Assembly (NCBI GenBank): GCA_029215795.1
Contig: JARDYH010000004.1
Coordinates: 203,588,017-203,652,016 of the forward strand
Length of the DNA stretch: 64,000 nt
Origin: Anniella stebbinsi
Lineage: Eukaryota; Chordata; Lepidosauria; Squamata; Anniellidae
Direction of reading: 5' to 3'
The translations under genes were made by a program, and so were the position numbers. Shown one piece after another: positions 51,301-64,000 of the stretch. Positions within the stretch are counted from its first letter, which is position 1. The number at the start of each line of letters is the position of its first letter. Under the pieces are notes generated by a model, which worked only from the letters and a program-made list of their open reading frames with translations, did not search any database and was not told the DNA's origin.

Positions 51301-53819
51301 GTGTCTGAGAACTCCTGGTGTAAAGTTCTCCTTTCGATAACTGAAATTTCGTTGATGTCTATAGGGGTTAGGATCTATAGGGACTTCTATTCTGTTCTAT
51401 TCTATTCTAAGACTGTAGTTTTGAGTGAGATGGACAGATAAAATTGGTACACATTGATGCACTTTATTTTTTAAATATTTATGCCTGACTCATGCTTCTG
51501 AAATTGAAACTGGTATGTTCACAAGATTTAGAATTAAGCCGAATACATGAAGTTTTAATATGTGAAACAGCTAAAATTTTATTATTTTCTGCTAGTGTAT
51601 GTCTTCATGTTTGCCATTGGCTTACTTGAGATTTTAACAATGGCTTTGTTTCGCATATGCACCTGAGAACGTTAGTATTGTAGCTGGTGAAATCATTGTG
51701 TGTTTCCTTATAAATTGAAAATACTGTTGTGAAGAAAAACTGAATGTATATCAACTGCAAGATGCTATATTAGCAGAATCATATTGGACAAAATAATATT
51801 TCTTGGCTATTATATTGCCTTGATTTGTGTTTAATATTCTAGAAAAGGTAAAAGTACAGTAAATCTTTGTGCATTAAAACATGCACAATATTAAAACATT
51901 GGGTGCACTATATACACAAATGTTGAATATTAGAAACTCTCAAACTATATCTGGAACTGTTTTCAAAATGTACCAAGATGGGGAATGGTACCCTAAAATA
52001 CCTAAAAATGCCCTTCCACCTACATGTTTGTGTTATCTTGTTAAATTGGTTTAAGAACACACATTTTATAGAAGCCCTTTTAAAAGGAGAGGAGCTACAC
52101 AGTCACCATCCCTTGGTTCCTCTCTCTTTTAGATAGAATGAAGATGCTCTGATAAATTCAAAGACAGGCAGTTCTTGGTTGTGTTGCAATGACCATTTGC
52201 TTGTGAATTTGTTTAATGGTACATGTGGAATTCTTCATTAGTATAACAAAGCATCTGCCTGTTAACTACATCTGTTGCCCCAGAGGTGTTAGTAAGGACA
52301 TGAACCACCTTGGAGGTGGTGAATCTTTTCAACTCATTCTGTACAGTTTGACTTGCTAATGTTCAGGGAATTTGATGAAAACCACTTATTTAAATAGAGA
52401 TGTTTGTGTACAATAATTGTTGGCCTTTTGGTTGATAAATATTCTGTTGATTGTTTTGGTAGTATGTAGCTAAACTATTCATTATGGCATGCTAAATTTC
52501 TTAGTGATTATTTATCTTATCATGATGACCTGATTCCACACTACTAAGTACTCCTGCCTAAATAATTCTGTGGACAGTAATATGCATGGTAGTATTTCTC
52601 TGAAACTTTACACGTTTTAATACAAGCTTTTACAAGGACTGAATGTATGCTTGTATGCTGGTCCAGGCAAAAGATCACTGTTGGTGGTGTGTTCAAAGGA
52701 TTGATTTAGTAACATTTTTTAAATTATATAAGGTGGAAGAACAGTATTTGTGGGGGAGGGTTGACATGGTTTTTGATGTGTAAAAGAAAGTATATTGCCG
52801 AAGTCACGAGAGAGTCAGATGATTTGGGAAAGTTTGAGAGTTTTGATGGCTTTATGTCAATGAGTTTTTATACATTCATCTTTATGATATGAGAGATGGC
52901 AGCCTTGTGAATGGACGAGCAAGTCTGGCTATAGGTTTTGATCCATCAAGCCATATCTTGAATGCTTCTGAATTAACTCACGATCTAGGAAATGTATTTC
53001 CTTTCAGTGATAGGGTACACTATGTGTGATTGTTGCTTTGACATCTCATCCTTAGAAAGTCTCCTTTTCTAAGATGGTTCATGTAGTAATGTTCTCAGAG
53101 CTAAACTTTTCTACAATACTGAACAAGATTAACCAATAGTACAACTTGCTAAATAAGACTTTCAAGGTTTCAAGGTTTTTTGGATCCATTCACAATATTG
53201 CTTTCTATATAAATCTTATTGTGTGACGTTTGCAAACAGCACCTCCTGAAATGGCTAACAAAACCTTCCGATTCTTTTAGACTTTGCCTAGCTTGTTTTT
53301 ATTCTTAAATAACCCTTCAGTATCTCAGGTTACAAACTTCCAGGTTGCTAGCAGAAAAGCTGGTATAACTATGGATGAACAGCTGGAGCAGCAAAAGGCA
53401 GAATGCTGCTCTTTATAAAGCAAGTGCTAATGTTGAACATATGTCAAGAGTAGGACCACAGTACTTGTGAATATAGCCTTGTGTGCCTTTTGGTGTTTTC
53501 CATCTTAGCAAAAGTGTCAAACGTGAAAGGAGATAGAAAGAAGAAAGAGAAGAAGTCAATATTTTGGCTGTTCAAGGAAGATTGGTTTGGGCTCTGTGTC
53601 CTGAAGCCAGGTCTATCCTTTTTGTATTTCTTGAGAAAGAGCTCCCTAAGTTCTCATATTAGGCTATTTATACATATAATTATTTCCAAAACCGTAATCT
53701 AATCGCTTGAGTAAGATGGCAAGATGTGGACTTTCATTATGTAGTCTGTGTTCTCAGCAAGAAAGAAAAGTCTGGTTTGCTTTGCATCTATTTCCTAACC
53801 AAAACATTTGATTGAGCAA

Positions 53820-54092
53820 TAGGGGCCACATATGATTGATGGGGGGGGCGATGAGGACATGTACCAGTGGCAGAAGGCTTGACTGCTACCTCCTCTACAA
53901 AAAGACCCTTGCCATCAAAGTAGGCTGGCTCCCACCAACCACTAGCAGCAGTTTTAGAGCTGGAGCTGCTGTATCTGTTCCTGCAAATGGTTCCTGCCTG
54001 CAAAGACTCGGGTTCACCAAGCATAGCCAGTGATGAGGGATTGTTGGAGTTGTAGGCCAAAACCTCTGGAGGACCACAGGCTGCCCTACCCT
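53820..54092. mobile_element. hAT-like foldback fragment
   Basis: The right part GGATTGTTGGAGTTGTAGGC, CAAAACCTCTGGAGGACCAC, AGGCTGCCCTACCCTG is the usual right arm of the family seen at 60969 and 31350. The left end near AGGGGCCACATATGATTGAT is less certain. Confidence 0.5.
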
Positions 54093-54790
54093 GTACTAGA
54101 CATTTAGGTTTGATGGGGGAAGTAACTCAGTTGGGTATAGAGAGTACTGTGCCTCTCTCTGCTATGTGCTTTGCCACCATAAACCTGATTCCTGATACAC
54201 TGATTAGTATGCATACTTTATTAATATGTGTAAGCTCTTTTGCACTCTACAGTAACATAACATTCAAACATATACTAGAGACACTACAAAGAGCAATGTA
54301 GAACACTAACATACAATATATAACATGCTAGTACACACTAGTAAAACAGAACACAGAAGTTTATTGAAAATAAATCCTAACCTATAGAACTATGGCCCAA
54401 AATTGGTGGGGCAGGAAGGGAAAAGACAGTGCCTATATAACTGAGGTGTTCTAATAAGATGCAAGACAGATTAACAGACAGCAAGAATAATTGAAAATAA
54501 ACATTTAGGGGAAAAGTGGATTACGATGGAAATGGATTGGAATAGAAATTGAATAACTACAGGAAAACGACTGGGAAGCTGGAATATGAGTTGGTTGGAA
54601 GGAATTAGGAAGAATTAAGTACAAAAGCCATAAAAGATTTCTCACTCCATCAAAGTGTTTCAAATAATCATGCACAGATGAAGCAGAACTAGCAAAGAAC
54701 CCAGAACAGGCTGGAGCAAAGCGTAATATCAGACTCAACATCCCTTCCCCAAACCACTGTGATTGGAGAGTTCTAGTAAACCTGATAAAA

Positions 54791-55085
54791 GAGCCATGCT
54801 GGACCAGACCAAGGATCCATCTAGTCCAGCATTCTGTTCACAGAGTAGCCAACCAGCTGCCCACAGGAAACCCACAAGCAACAGCAGCTGCCTGCCATGT
54901 TCCCCAGCAACTCCTGTATATAAGTATACTTCCTCTGATACTGGAGGTAGCATATAGCCATTAGGACTCATAGTCATTGGTAGCCTTCTTCTCCATGAAT
55001 TTGTCTAATTCTCTTTTAAAGCCATTCAGATTAGCTTTAAAAATGGATTGGACAAACCCTTCCCTGTTATTAGAAAGTAGACTTG
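54791..55085 (-). repeat. CR1 LINE 3' end, antisense
   Basis: GAGCCATGCTGGACCAGACC, AAGGATCCATCTAGTCCAGC, CTCTGATACTGGAGGTAGCA and TTCTTCTCCATGAATTTGTC. Slightly longer than the copies at 33.9 and 38.6 kb. Confidence 0.85.
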
Positions 55086-55189
55086 TCAATCACTCTGTTC
55101 CAGTCTCCAGTCACTCTCACCACCCTGGCATCTTCCATATATGGTAATGCTTTTGGGGAAACATAGCTATTCTTTCTGTCTTTTTGCAG

Positions 55190-55338
55190 TTCTGCAGAAT
55201 TCTCCTAAAGCTTTGGAAAGGTTCAGATTCAGGGCTGGCTGCTTTGGAAATAATTGTGATTCGCCTTGGAGGGGCAATAGATCTCTCCAAAGCAGCCTGA
55301 TTTGAGTCACGATTTGGCTGAATCTGATGCACACCCCC
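55190..55338. mobile_element. hAT-like right end (GATGCACACCCCC)
   Basis: AGGGCTGGCTGCTTTGGAAA near the left is mirrored by TCTCCAAAGCAGCCTGATTT. The right end GCTGAATCTGATGCACACCC resembles the GTGCACACCCCTA terminus of the element at 18695. The left terminus is missing. Confidence 0.5.
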
Positions 55339-58300
55339 GTTAAATACTACAGAGTTAAGAGTTCACATGGGATTCCAAAGCTATTGCACACTTTTAGCTT
55401 GCATAAGCTATCTTCTTGCTATCATTCAGGAACTCTGGAGTTCTTGAAAGCTTGCAACTTTTTTGTAACCTTTTGGCCTAATAAAGCTACTACAGTAATC
55501 CTTAATAGCCAGCATGGGTACTTTTGTTTTTTGTGTGATTTGGAGAGTACCAAATATAGTCATTCTACAACAGGACTCTACACTGGAGTAAGAGTATTTT
55601 ATATCACCTGAAGCTGGGACTTCGTTCTCTCAGAGATCATTCCCTCCAATTACCAGGTAAAGCTTCCCCATTTGGCTTCCAGTGACTTAAAAAAAAAACT
55701 TAGGACAACATCTAAAATTTTCTCCAGCTTTGTTAATATAAAGACTGCTTAGTTTCTTTATGTGTCCCACTGATAAAAGGGCCTGTGTGTCTCACCCGAG
55801 ATGCAGACATTTCTAAAAAATGGCTAGGTTTTGTATTTTAAAAAATTGGAGATCAAACATTTTCCCTTTGCTTTCTTCAGCAGTCCTAGGAGCAGCTTGA
55901 GGTCAAACCTGTAACCATCATATAACCTGTTAGACCACCACCCCACTTCCATCATCAAGCTGGCATTTCCCCCCACCTCCTATTCCCTCCCCCACCCCAG
56001 CTTTTGTAACATCTTGCCTGATGAAGAGATCAGGAGATCTTGAAAGCACATTTTTGTGTCCTTTTGGTTTGTTTGTTTAATACAAATAGTACACTAATAT
56101 GGACTTGAAACTATCATTCTGTTCGCCAGTAACTGATCTGATGGATCTGTTATCCAGACTGTTCATTCTTATTGCAAAATGGCTTCTTTCTTCCTTATCC
56201 CTGCCATGTTAGGCAGCAAGTTGATATGATAGTGGTTTTAGTTTTGCTTACAATCAAATTAATGCTTCAGATAATTGTCTTGGAAAGTGTTAATCTTGTA
56301 TCTTGTAAAAGGACTATGTGAATCACCTCCAAATATTCAAAGTGTTTGTGCATGTGTGATAGAATCACTGATCAAACTGCCCTGGGTGCAAATGGGCAAG
56401 CTAGTAGAAGGCTTTGTCGGCGTTTGGTAATAAATGCACAGAAAAACACAGACACAAATATTTATCTGTAAGACTTTCTTAGAAATAAGTGTATAATAGT
56501 ATTTCGTCTCTTGAGAAGTATATGACATTTAGTTTAGGACTAGCTCATAGCTACTCTTCAAACTGGGGGATGGAGCAGAGCAGAAAGTACCTCAAATGAT
56601 ACAGGGAAGATTTTAGCAGAACTATGAAGTCTCAAAGGAAATGATGGCAGATTCAGAGAAGAAAAGAAGCGCCTGTCTAAATATCCTCTTCAGGACTATT
56701 AGATATCTATCTAGAAATCTATATTACAGGAAAAACTGCTCACAATGTATTCTCAAGTATTGTTGTAACCCTGATGTCCTTTTCCTCACTCTCAGGAACA
56801 ATATTGGAGAAAATCTGCAACATGGAAGCTAAATCTATTATTTATTTATTTTTAAACCTCATAACAACACAATTAGGTTTTTAGGAGACTTGTTTCATTT
56901 TGTTAGCGTTGATGAAGGATTGCTCATCCCAAACAGCCCATGTGTAACACACAATATTGGTTCAAAAGACTTCCACTCTGTAGCACAAGAGAGAGAGAGA
57001 CCCCACCCCTAAGAACCTGTCTGTACTAAATGGACGTAAGCTTGGGTCTTGTGGCTAAAATAAGTTTAGAACAGAGCACTAGCAAATCCACAGACACAAG
57101 ACAAGTGTCTGTTAAAGGCAATTCAGTTTTGAAGAAGGTTAAGGCAGGATGCTTATAAGTGCAGTGGATAGAGGCTGGCTGCTTTGGGGTAGAAACCAAA
57201 TGGCAGGTGAGCCTAAATTAAAAGTTAGCCAAGTCAACTGCCTGTTAATTGTTCTAGCCCAAAGCTGGGTGCAAGTGTTGGTCTGCATTGAGAACTTTAT
57301 ATCCTTTACTGTGATAACTTCCCTGTCTAGGTATTTTTTACTTAATGTGTGTTTTGTGTTGTCTGTTAGTATTGGAAATGTCTCCATATTACTGTTTCAG
57401 ATATGCTATTATCACAGGCAAACAGTGAAGATGACTGTCTTTTGTAACTTGTAATTAGTCATTTGCTTGCTTTTTGGTAAGTATCGATATATTTCCAAGA
57501 CATTTACAAAATACAGAAAATAGAGGAACATATCTGACAACTTGCAAGTTACCAAGAGCTGAATATTCTGCCATTTCCCATGCACATTTAGTTTCATTTA
57601 TATCCCAGCTTGCTGCCATAATATGCAAGAAAGCATACATAGAGTCCCCAGGTGGTCTCACATCATGCACTGACCAGACTCCCCACACACTTGATTTCAG
57701 CAAGTTCCTACATCTGACCATGCACCAAGAACTGTAATTTCAAAATGCACTTAGTGAAAACCATAAATAATGGCTTCTACATCCTTTAGAAACCTGGGAA
57801 AAGGACCTCTGTGTAGGACAAACTGAGAAGAACAGAACACTCCATTACACATCTGGAGAGCATTATTATATTGCCACATTTGCAGATGCCATTGGGAGTG
57901 GGGCTGATTTAAGAGTTCTAAAAAAATGTACCCTCTCTGCCTAAGCTGGAGTACACGTCATATGCTTTGGGCCCAGACCAAATTGCCATCTCGTATTGTG
58001 GAAAGCAATATGGAAATGTTCAAACAAACAATGGTTTTCCACATGGGCTGTAAGGGCTGCTTCTTGCAAGATATTTTGTGCTCGGGTTCTGATACCCTAG
58101 CACAAAATGCATGCCTACTGTGTCAGCTATAAAGAAGGGATGCACATTTGTATAAATTATTATTTTCTTAAAAATGTCGCAAGTCTTTTCCTAATAGCAA
58201 GTTTTAAGCAAATATGTGCCCATCGTAACTGGTATAATATGTGCATATTTTGTGCATACCGGAGTACTGGAACCAGAGCCCAAATGTCTCATAAATGGAC

Positions 58301-58504
58301 TTTAAAGAGCTGTTACAGATGCGATTGCTGTTGCCATTTAAAAATATATATCCAGGCTTTGTTAACTTGCTTACATAGGCACATGCTCATAGCTACTCTG
58401 AGAGAGGCTGAGCTAACGGTGATGAGAAGGAGTGTAGTGCTTTAACGCCAGCTCTGCTAAATGAATTAATTTCCCCATTCACTCCCCATTCCTTTTTCCT
58501 TGTT

Positions 58505-58632
58505 TTATTGTGTATTTTTAGCTTGTGAGCCTGCAGGTAGGGACTGTCTTGTTTAATTGATTATATGTAAGCTCCTCTGGGAACCTTTTTTTTGGCTGAG
58601 GAGAGGCATAAAAATACTTCGAATAAATAATA
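58505..58632 (+). repeat. LINE (CR1/L3-like) 3' tail
   Basis: TTAGCTTGTGAGCCTGCAGG, TAGGGACTGTC, CTCTGGGAACC, GGCTGAGGAGAGGCATAAAA and an AATAAATAAT tail. Same family as 3900-4045. Confidence 0.6.
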
Positions 58633-59057
58633 TATTAGAATGGTTGTTAAAGGTTGATGCAGGTGTGAAATTGTGCGTTCTGTTACTGACACAGGCTTGT
58701 CACAGTCATTTTTCCAACTTTTCCACAAGTGGGATATGTAAGGGTTTTGTAGGCTCACTCAGTCCAATCTATGTTAAACAATAAGTCTGTTTAAAAGAAA
58801 TGGAACTCGGTACCTAATAAAATGTACTTCCTATGTGCTCTGCTGGCAGAGAGCCTAAGGGTGCATTTAATTATAAAGGCCAAATTAATTCCTTAGTGAT
58901 GCTGATCTTTTCTTAGGTGGGATTTTGCTAAAAGCATTTTATGAAGCAGTGTATGTAAAAGCTGAGTAAAAGTCTACCTTTTCTGAAAGTAGAACGTTGT
59001 TCACCATACAGTAAACATCCAGGCATAGTTTTTCTACTACATGATGCTAACTCCTTG

Positions 59058-59380
59058 TAGGGTAGCCACTTGTGAATTACCAAAAAGTAGGAAATGTATC
59101 ACCAAAAAGAAGGCACATATTTGCATAAAATGTATACGTATAGATGCAAATTTAGAAATAATAATTATAAATTAAATAGAAATATATTATATCTCACCAT
59201 AGTGTGAAAGACTCTAACCAGGTGACCCTTGTGACTTGCTCAGTCGGCTGTCCAGGTGCTTGGCATCTTCAAGGCCAGCTCTTCCTATTGATAGTTCTTG
59301 ATCTTTAAAGCAAACTCTGGCTGGACAGCCCTTCGAATAGAAGCCTATCCTCTGTAAAAGAGGATGCATGACCACCCTAC
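59058..59380. mobile_element. hAT-like element, family E
   Basis: Begins TAGGGTAGCCACTTGTG and ends GCATGACCACCCTA, imperfect terminal repeats. The body (AAAAAGAAGGCACATATTTGC, split; ATAGATGCAAATTTAG) is shared with about 21225-21560. No clear target duplication. Confidence 0.6.
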
Positions 59381-59576
59381 CTTCTTAACACATATCAAGC
59401 ATAACTGAGAAATCCAGTCAGGGACTTTTTTTTTTTTAGGATTCAAATTTTGTGGATAGGTTTGAATGTTCACTCATTTCTAAAATCTGTGCACAAAAAA
59501 AGCTTGCATTAAATAACTTATGGGTTAATTGAATCTTTTTGAACACTAGCTAAATACATTAGTAAGTTAGCGTGTT

Positions 59577-59755
59577 TCCCCAATTGGGCTTATTTATTTA
59601 TTTATTTTATTCCATTTATATACCGCCCATAGCCGAAGCTCTCTGGGCGGTTTACAAAAATTAAAAAATTGAACAATTAAAACACCAATATACAAAATTT
59701 AAAAGCATAAAGCATAAAAACAAGTTAAAATTACAATATCCTTCAGCATCCAGGG
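59577..59755 (-). repeat. LINE 3' tail, antisense (TACCGCCC family)
   Basis: TTTATTTATTTATTTTATTC, CATTTATATACCGCCCATAG, CCGAAGCTCTCTGGGCGGTT, then an A-rich run. The least diverged copy of this tail here. Confidence 0.8.
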
Positions 59756-59767
59756 ACGTTGCTGAAG

Positions 59768-59787
59768 GTGTGTGTGTGTGTGTGTGT
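59768..59787. repeat. (GT)n microsatellite
   Basis: Ten GT dinucleotides. Confidence 0.9.
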
Positions 59788-60845
59788 AAAACATATAAAA
59801 ATCAGGAAGAATTTATATTACTTATATAGAACATGAAAGATATGGTATCAAAAACCATATCACCAAGAATAAAGAATATGATAAAAGCAAGCCTTTAATA
59901 ACAGTACTATTTATAGCAGCTAGCTTTACAGCTTACTTTATTGGTGACAGGATAGTTTTGTCCTGTCTGTACATGCTGCTTACATCTTTAGCTGGTACAG
60001 AAAACCCTCCTACATCTAATAGACAAGGATTGATTTATTGCCAAGAATTTATTTGTTTTCAAGCAGTTTACCTACTCAAGTCTCCCTCTAAGCAACAATT
60101 GGCACTTCGCTCAAAATGGTGAGGCATAAGGTAATGTGAGGGTAGATCCTATATAACTCCAAACTGTTAACTGGAATTGCCGCTCGGGCTTCTGCATTTC
60201 TACTTCATAGCAAGCATATGCAGGCATGCCTTCAGGAAACGTTTTAAGCATAATACTAGCAGTCATCACACAATGTCTTGTGGGCTTGGCTTTTGAGGTC
60301 ATTGTCTAACAGTTTAAGAGGAAAATATATTTTAAAATGTATCATGATAAAATGAAAAGACTCTAGTAGCTCTTAAAGCAGCCTTCCCAAAATGTCCCAG
60401 AAATAACTGGTTCATTAGATAATTCTACAAGCCTGTCCCACTTATTTATATTAGTCACATCAATCGCCTAAAAGGGTTTTAAAAACACAACTTACTTCCC
60501 ATTGACAGTTTTCCCTGCTAGGAGGTGATTCTTACTTGCCACAGGCCATTGAGTGAGTGGCATTTTACAGGCTTGGCATATAGGCCTCAAGAGAAATTAG
60601 AAATCTGGTATTAGCCACTGCACATCTTTGCATGTAAGATTAGTTTTTGTCATGCCAGACTTCATTCCAAAATTTACTTTATGAAAATAATCTTTTTAAA
60701 TGGTGACTAACATCGTTAGGTAGTATCCTTTCATGATCATGGTCTTTGGCTGTGACTTATAATGGATATCACTGTATTAATGGCTGAAAGTTATGCCAAG
60801 TATCAGCATTAACCTAGATAAAATGGAGTAATCGTCTCTATTCTC

Positions 60846-60862
60846 CCCCTCCCCCCCCCCCG
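60846..60862. repeat. C-rich homopolymer tract
   Basis: CCCCTCCCCCCCCCCCC, a likely length-variable site. Confidence 0.8.
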
Positions 60863-60968
60863 GTTCTGGGGAACAAGCTAATCATTTCCTGCTTTCATTG
60901 CCTGCTTATGGGTATCCCAGCAGCACCTTGCTAGATACCTTTGGAAACAGGGCACTAGACTAGACAGA

Positions 60969-61089
60969 CCAGCCTTCTTGACCTTGAGTCCTTCCAGATG
61001 TTTTGGACTGTAACTCCCATCAGACCCAACTAGTATGTCAGGGATGGTTGGAGTCCAAAACATCTGGAGGAATTCAGGTTACGGAAAGC
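60969..61089. mobile_element. Short palindromic MITE (CCAACCTGG family)
   Basis: CAGCCTTCTTGACC, TCCTTCCAGATGTTTTGGAC on the left; GTCCAAAACATCTGGAGGAA, TTCAGGTTACGGAAAGC on the right. Pairing is strong in the inner arms. Confidence 0.75.
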
Positions 61090-61504
61090 ATTGTTAGATC
61101 CTTCTAATCTAACAGGACTTGTTCTCTTTATTTTAATACATCTTAAGTTATATAATTGCTTTTATTTACTTATTACATTGATTTCATGCCTTTCTTCCAC
61201 AGGGGCACATAAGGTTTCCAGATGGTCTTTTATATAGCTACTGACCAGACCTGCTTAACTTTGGCAAGGTTACTGCTTAGGAAGGTTCATTTGGCCCCCT
61301 TTCTGTTGGCTTTCTGCCACCTGATTAAGACATTTATTTTCCGGCAAACATTTGGCATGTTTGTTTGATGAATTTATCTACTGTGTCTGTGCCTTTGCTT
61401 CATTTTAATGATATGTATTTTGGATTGTTTTAATATGATGTGAGACGCACTGAGCATAGTTGTACAGTGGAAGGATAGGATATAAATATTTTAATTATAT
61501 ATTT

Positions 61505-61718
61505 TGTATTTATTACATTTATATCCTGCCTTTTTTCATCTTGGAAGGAACCCAAGGTGGGGTACATTATCGTCCTCTCCATTTTATCCTTGTGAGGTAG
61601 GTTAGGCTGAGAGTCAGTGACTGTCCCAAAGTCACCCAGTGAGCTTCATGGCCAAACAGAGACTAGAACCAGAATCTCCTGAGTCTAAATCCAGCACCCT
61701 AACCACTACACTGGCTTT
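61505..61718 (-). repeat. tRNA-derived SINE (Sauria type), antisense
   Basis: TTTATATCCTGCC near the left is the reverse tail. CCATTTTATCCTTGTGAGGT, AGTCACCCAGTGAGCTTCAT and CCCTAACCACTACACTGG are the reverse of the body and tRNA-like head found at 15800-16035. Confidence 0.82.
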
Positions 61719-62975
61719 CATAATTAATAAGAGTTTCTGCAGCATATTTCCAAAACCCAACATACTGATGAGCTAGCCAAAGTAAGCATGTCATTTTGCA
61801 TACTGTCTACCACCTGAAAATGTTCCAGCCTTCGTATACAATGTAAATGTCCGTGTGGAATTGAAGTAGAGTTCTGGAAGGATAGAAGTTTTAAATGTTT
61901 AGTAGTGTACAGTGGTGATAAATTAATATAGTGCTAGAAAATGTTGATGATCCTCTACGGACACCAGTAGTTTTGGGGTGTGCAGGAAAAGGGAGGAATC
62001 ATATCGTGACATGATGCAAAGTAATTGGGATTCATACAAGGCTGAAAGGAGAAAATAAAGCGATTGGTGAATGGGTGGATTATGTGCAATCAGAATAAAA
62101 TGAAAGCCTTGATAATGGAAATGGTACAATAGTGGCCAGGATGGCAAACATTGTGAACAATTTCTCCAAATTTTCACAAGAGTTGTTGTGGTTCAGTTAG
62201 CAGTTGATAAGGAACTTAACTAGACGTGACACAGGAAATTCTCAATTAGGATCTCCCAGAAGAATAAGAAATAGCAATCACTGGAGGGAAGGGAAAGCTG
62301 ATTGGAGCCATAGTTCTCCAGACGGGAGACTGATCTCTTTCCCCTCTTTACAGTTTTTCTGGTTTTAAATTGCCCCTCCCTCAAAATTTATATTTGGCAT
62401 GGGGGGTGGGAGGGGGGAAGGACTTGCAGATATCATATGGTACCTTTAAGCTTGCTCCTGCAGAAAAATAACTTCAAGGAGGAATTTTAATTGGAAAAAA
62501 TGGCATAGGAGGAAAGGATTAATTTCCACTACCCCAGCACTATGGGCCAACTGATTTACCCTTCTCCATGGGCTGGTTGCTTTTTAAAAATAATGAAAAT
62601 AAAAATGGAAAACGTTTATTACATATAATATATATGTATTGTGTATATGTATTATATATACGTGTGTGTACATTCTCTAACTGAGTCCTAATTGGAATAG
62701 CACCCCAGATTAGCTGCAGACTGCAGAAGCTACAGATAACACTTATTGACACCTGCTTGTTCCATATAAGCTTAAGTTCAATTGACATCATTTGGTTTAA
62801 ATATGTATAACTGGATGTCTATGCATCAAGGAATATGTTTCATTAAATCCACAGGCCTTGCTTCAAAATGAATTTGTACTGTTGAGGTGGCATGTTGCCA
62901 GGTCTCCTGCACCAAGCTGATTTTAAACAGGACTTCTTTGTGGCAAGACTTCATGTCTTTGGCATGGCAGATACA

Positions 62976-63011
<36 letters not shown>
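62976..63011. repeat. (ATT)n microsatellite
   Basis: Twelve ATT triplets. Confidence 0.95.
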
Positions 63012-64000
63012 GTTGTTGTGGTTGAAGTTTGAGTGGTATGTTTCACAATGTCTAAAATAGCTTCATAAATCAATATAACCAGGTTTGAACTCTGGATACT
63101 ACCAGGCCATGTTCTCTATTTGAAATCTTTCTAAAAAGAGGGGTAATGATACACTGAAGTATTCATTACTTATTTAAAAGATTAAAAATGAATGTTCGCT
63201 TTTGCATTTCTGGATGTGTTTTTGTATTATGCAAACTCAAAAAATTCCTTAATGACAAGGGATGTGTTCTTACAACCGGGATGGTGTTCATATTGTACCT
63301 TAGTTGAGGTGCTTGACTTTCAGTTGGACCGAGTGACTTGTTTTAAAGCACTTGTTTTCTAGCCTGCCTTTCTGTATATAGTCAATGCTTTATTTTACTC
63401 TTCAAGCCTCACAATGCAGGGTGTATAATAAGCAGCTCCTATTGTGTGGTCCAAGCTATAAAAATGCTCCCTCTGTTCTTTCCATATGAAAAACATGTTT
63501 TTCATTTTGAGAAATCTTATATAATTTTGTGTGTGCTCAAATGCTTTTCTTCTGTATTATTTAAGATTAAAAACAAATGCGTCCCTCCCCAAACTTTGCA
63601 TGTTCCAATTACAGAGTTGCGAAAATAAGTAATCTTTCAGCTTTTTGTTTCTTTAAAACAGCTATTGGTGATGTCAGAGTCAATACTAAAAGCATTAAGA
63701 ATGCTGGCAGAATGTAATGCAGCTGCAATCCAACATGATGTTGGAAATGGGGTTGAGAACATAAAGGCTTTCCATATTCCCAGGGCGCACAACTGCTTGC
63801 GGCCTTGGCTTTGATCTCTTCAAAGGCTGCTGCCTCCTCCTAGATGGAGAGACTTGGCTGCCACTCGCTTGCATTGAAAAAAGGCAGAGGTCTCTATTCA
63901 GGCAGAAATCAATCACTGTGCAGAAACAATTATGTGTAATTCAACCATCATGAAAACAGGATGAGATTATGGGTTTGTTACCTGAGTGACTGCGTAGAGA

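Larger units (their letters stand above)
49774..64000 (+). other. LEF1 intron 3 (5' part, runs out of the window)
   Basis: No sequence encoding the next LEF1 segment (human TSNKVPVVQPSH) is recognisable up to the end, so this is intron. It holds family F and D fragments, short palindromic MITEs, one antisense CR1 end, an antisense SINE, LINE tails and microsatellites, listed separately. The intervening AT-rich tracts (for example 51300-53800, 55620-58490, 61730-62970) show no gene I can recognise. Long first introns of this sort in developmental regulators often hold enhancers, but I see no motif cluster I would single out. Confidence 0.8.

Noticed and set aside
1..64000. Endogenous retrovirus or LTR element
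   Set aside because: I looked for paired LTRs, primer-binding sites and gag/pol-type motifs and saw none. All reverse-transcriptase traces are of CR1/L2 non-LTR type.

Overview
This window is animal nuclear DNA, almost certainly from a squamate reptile, most likely a lizard. There are no bacterial-style operons and no long intact open reading frames. Interspersed repeats are dense and of squamate type: CR1/L2-type LINE fragments with recognisable reverse-transcriptase motifs, tRNA-headed SINEs of the Sauria type, and very many foldback (palindromic) non-autonomous DNA transposons. Several of these transposons have perfect 8-bp target-site duplications, the signature of the hAT superfamily. 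The only protein-coding gene I can support is the 5' part of LEF1, the HMG-box transcription factor of Wnt/beta-catenin signalling, on the + strand.

Layout. 1-35 kb is intergenic, repeat-rich DNA with no gene I can recognise. It holds dated transposon nests: a 320-bp hAT foldback inside an older foldback at 7.3-8.0 kb, and a 1331-bp GC-rich hAT element inside a CR1 reverse transcriptase at 18.1-21.0 kb. A degraded antisense CR1 lies at 23.0-25.1 kb, a 464-bp foldback with perfect duplications at 26.7-27.2 kb, and further copies of the 320-bp family at 11.4, 27.4 and 34.9 kb. Two GC-rich islands (12.8-14.7 and 18.7-20.0 kb) are the oddest sequence here. Each holds tandem palindromic modules centred on a CRE/ATF-like TGAYGTCA core and flanked by outward-facing splice-donor consensus sequences.

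35-45 kb is poorer in repeats and richer in GC, and looks regulatory. It has an isolated TATA/GC-box promoter-like block at about 36.8-37.1 kb, a palindromic OTX/bicoid-type site at 36.26 kb, a cluster of homeodomain-type TAAT cores at 40.0-40.6 kb, and a young-looking near-perfect hairpin at 42.5 kb. The CpG-rich LEF1 promoter and leader occupies about 43.3-45.1 kb.

45.1-64 kb is LEF1 itself. Coding exon 1 (45097-45309) encodes the beta-catenin-binding domain, exon 2 is 47804-47867 and exon 3 is 49643-49773. The remaining 14 kb is the start of intron 3, with scattered repeats. The HMG-box exons lie beyond the window. The three exons join in frame (phases 0, 1, 0) with consensus splice sites, so the gene looks functional. 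Repeat family names are by recognition only, since no library search was possible.
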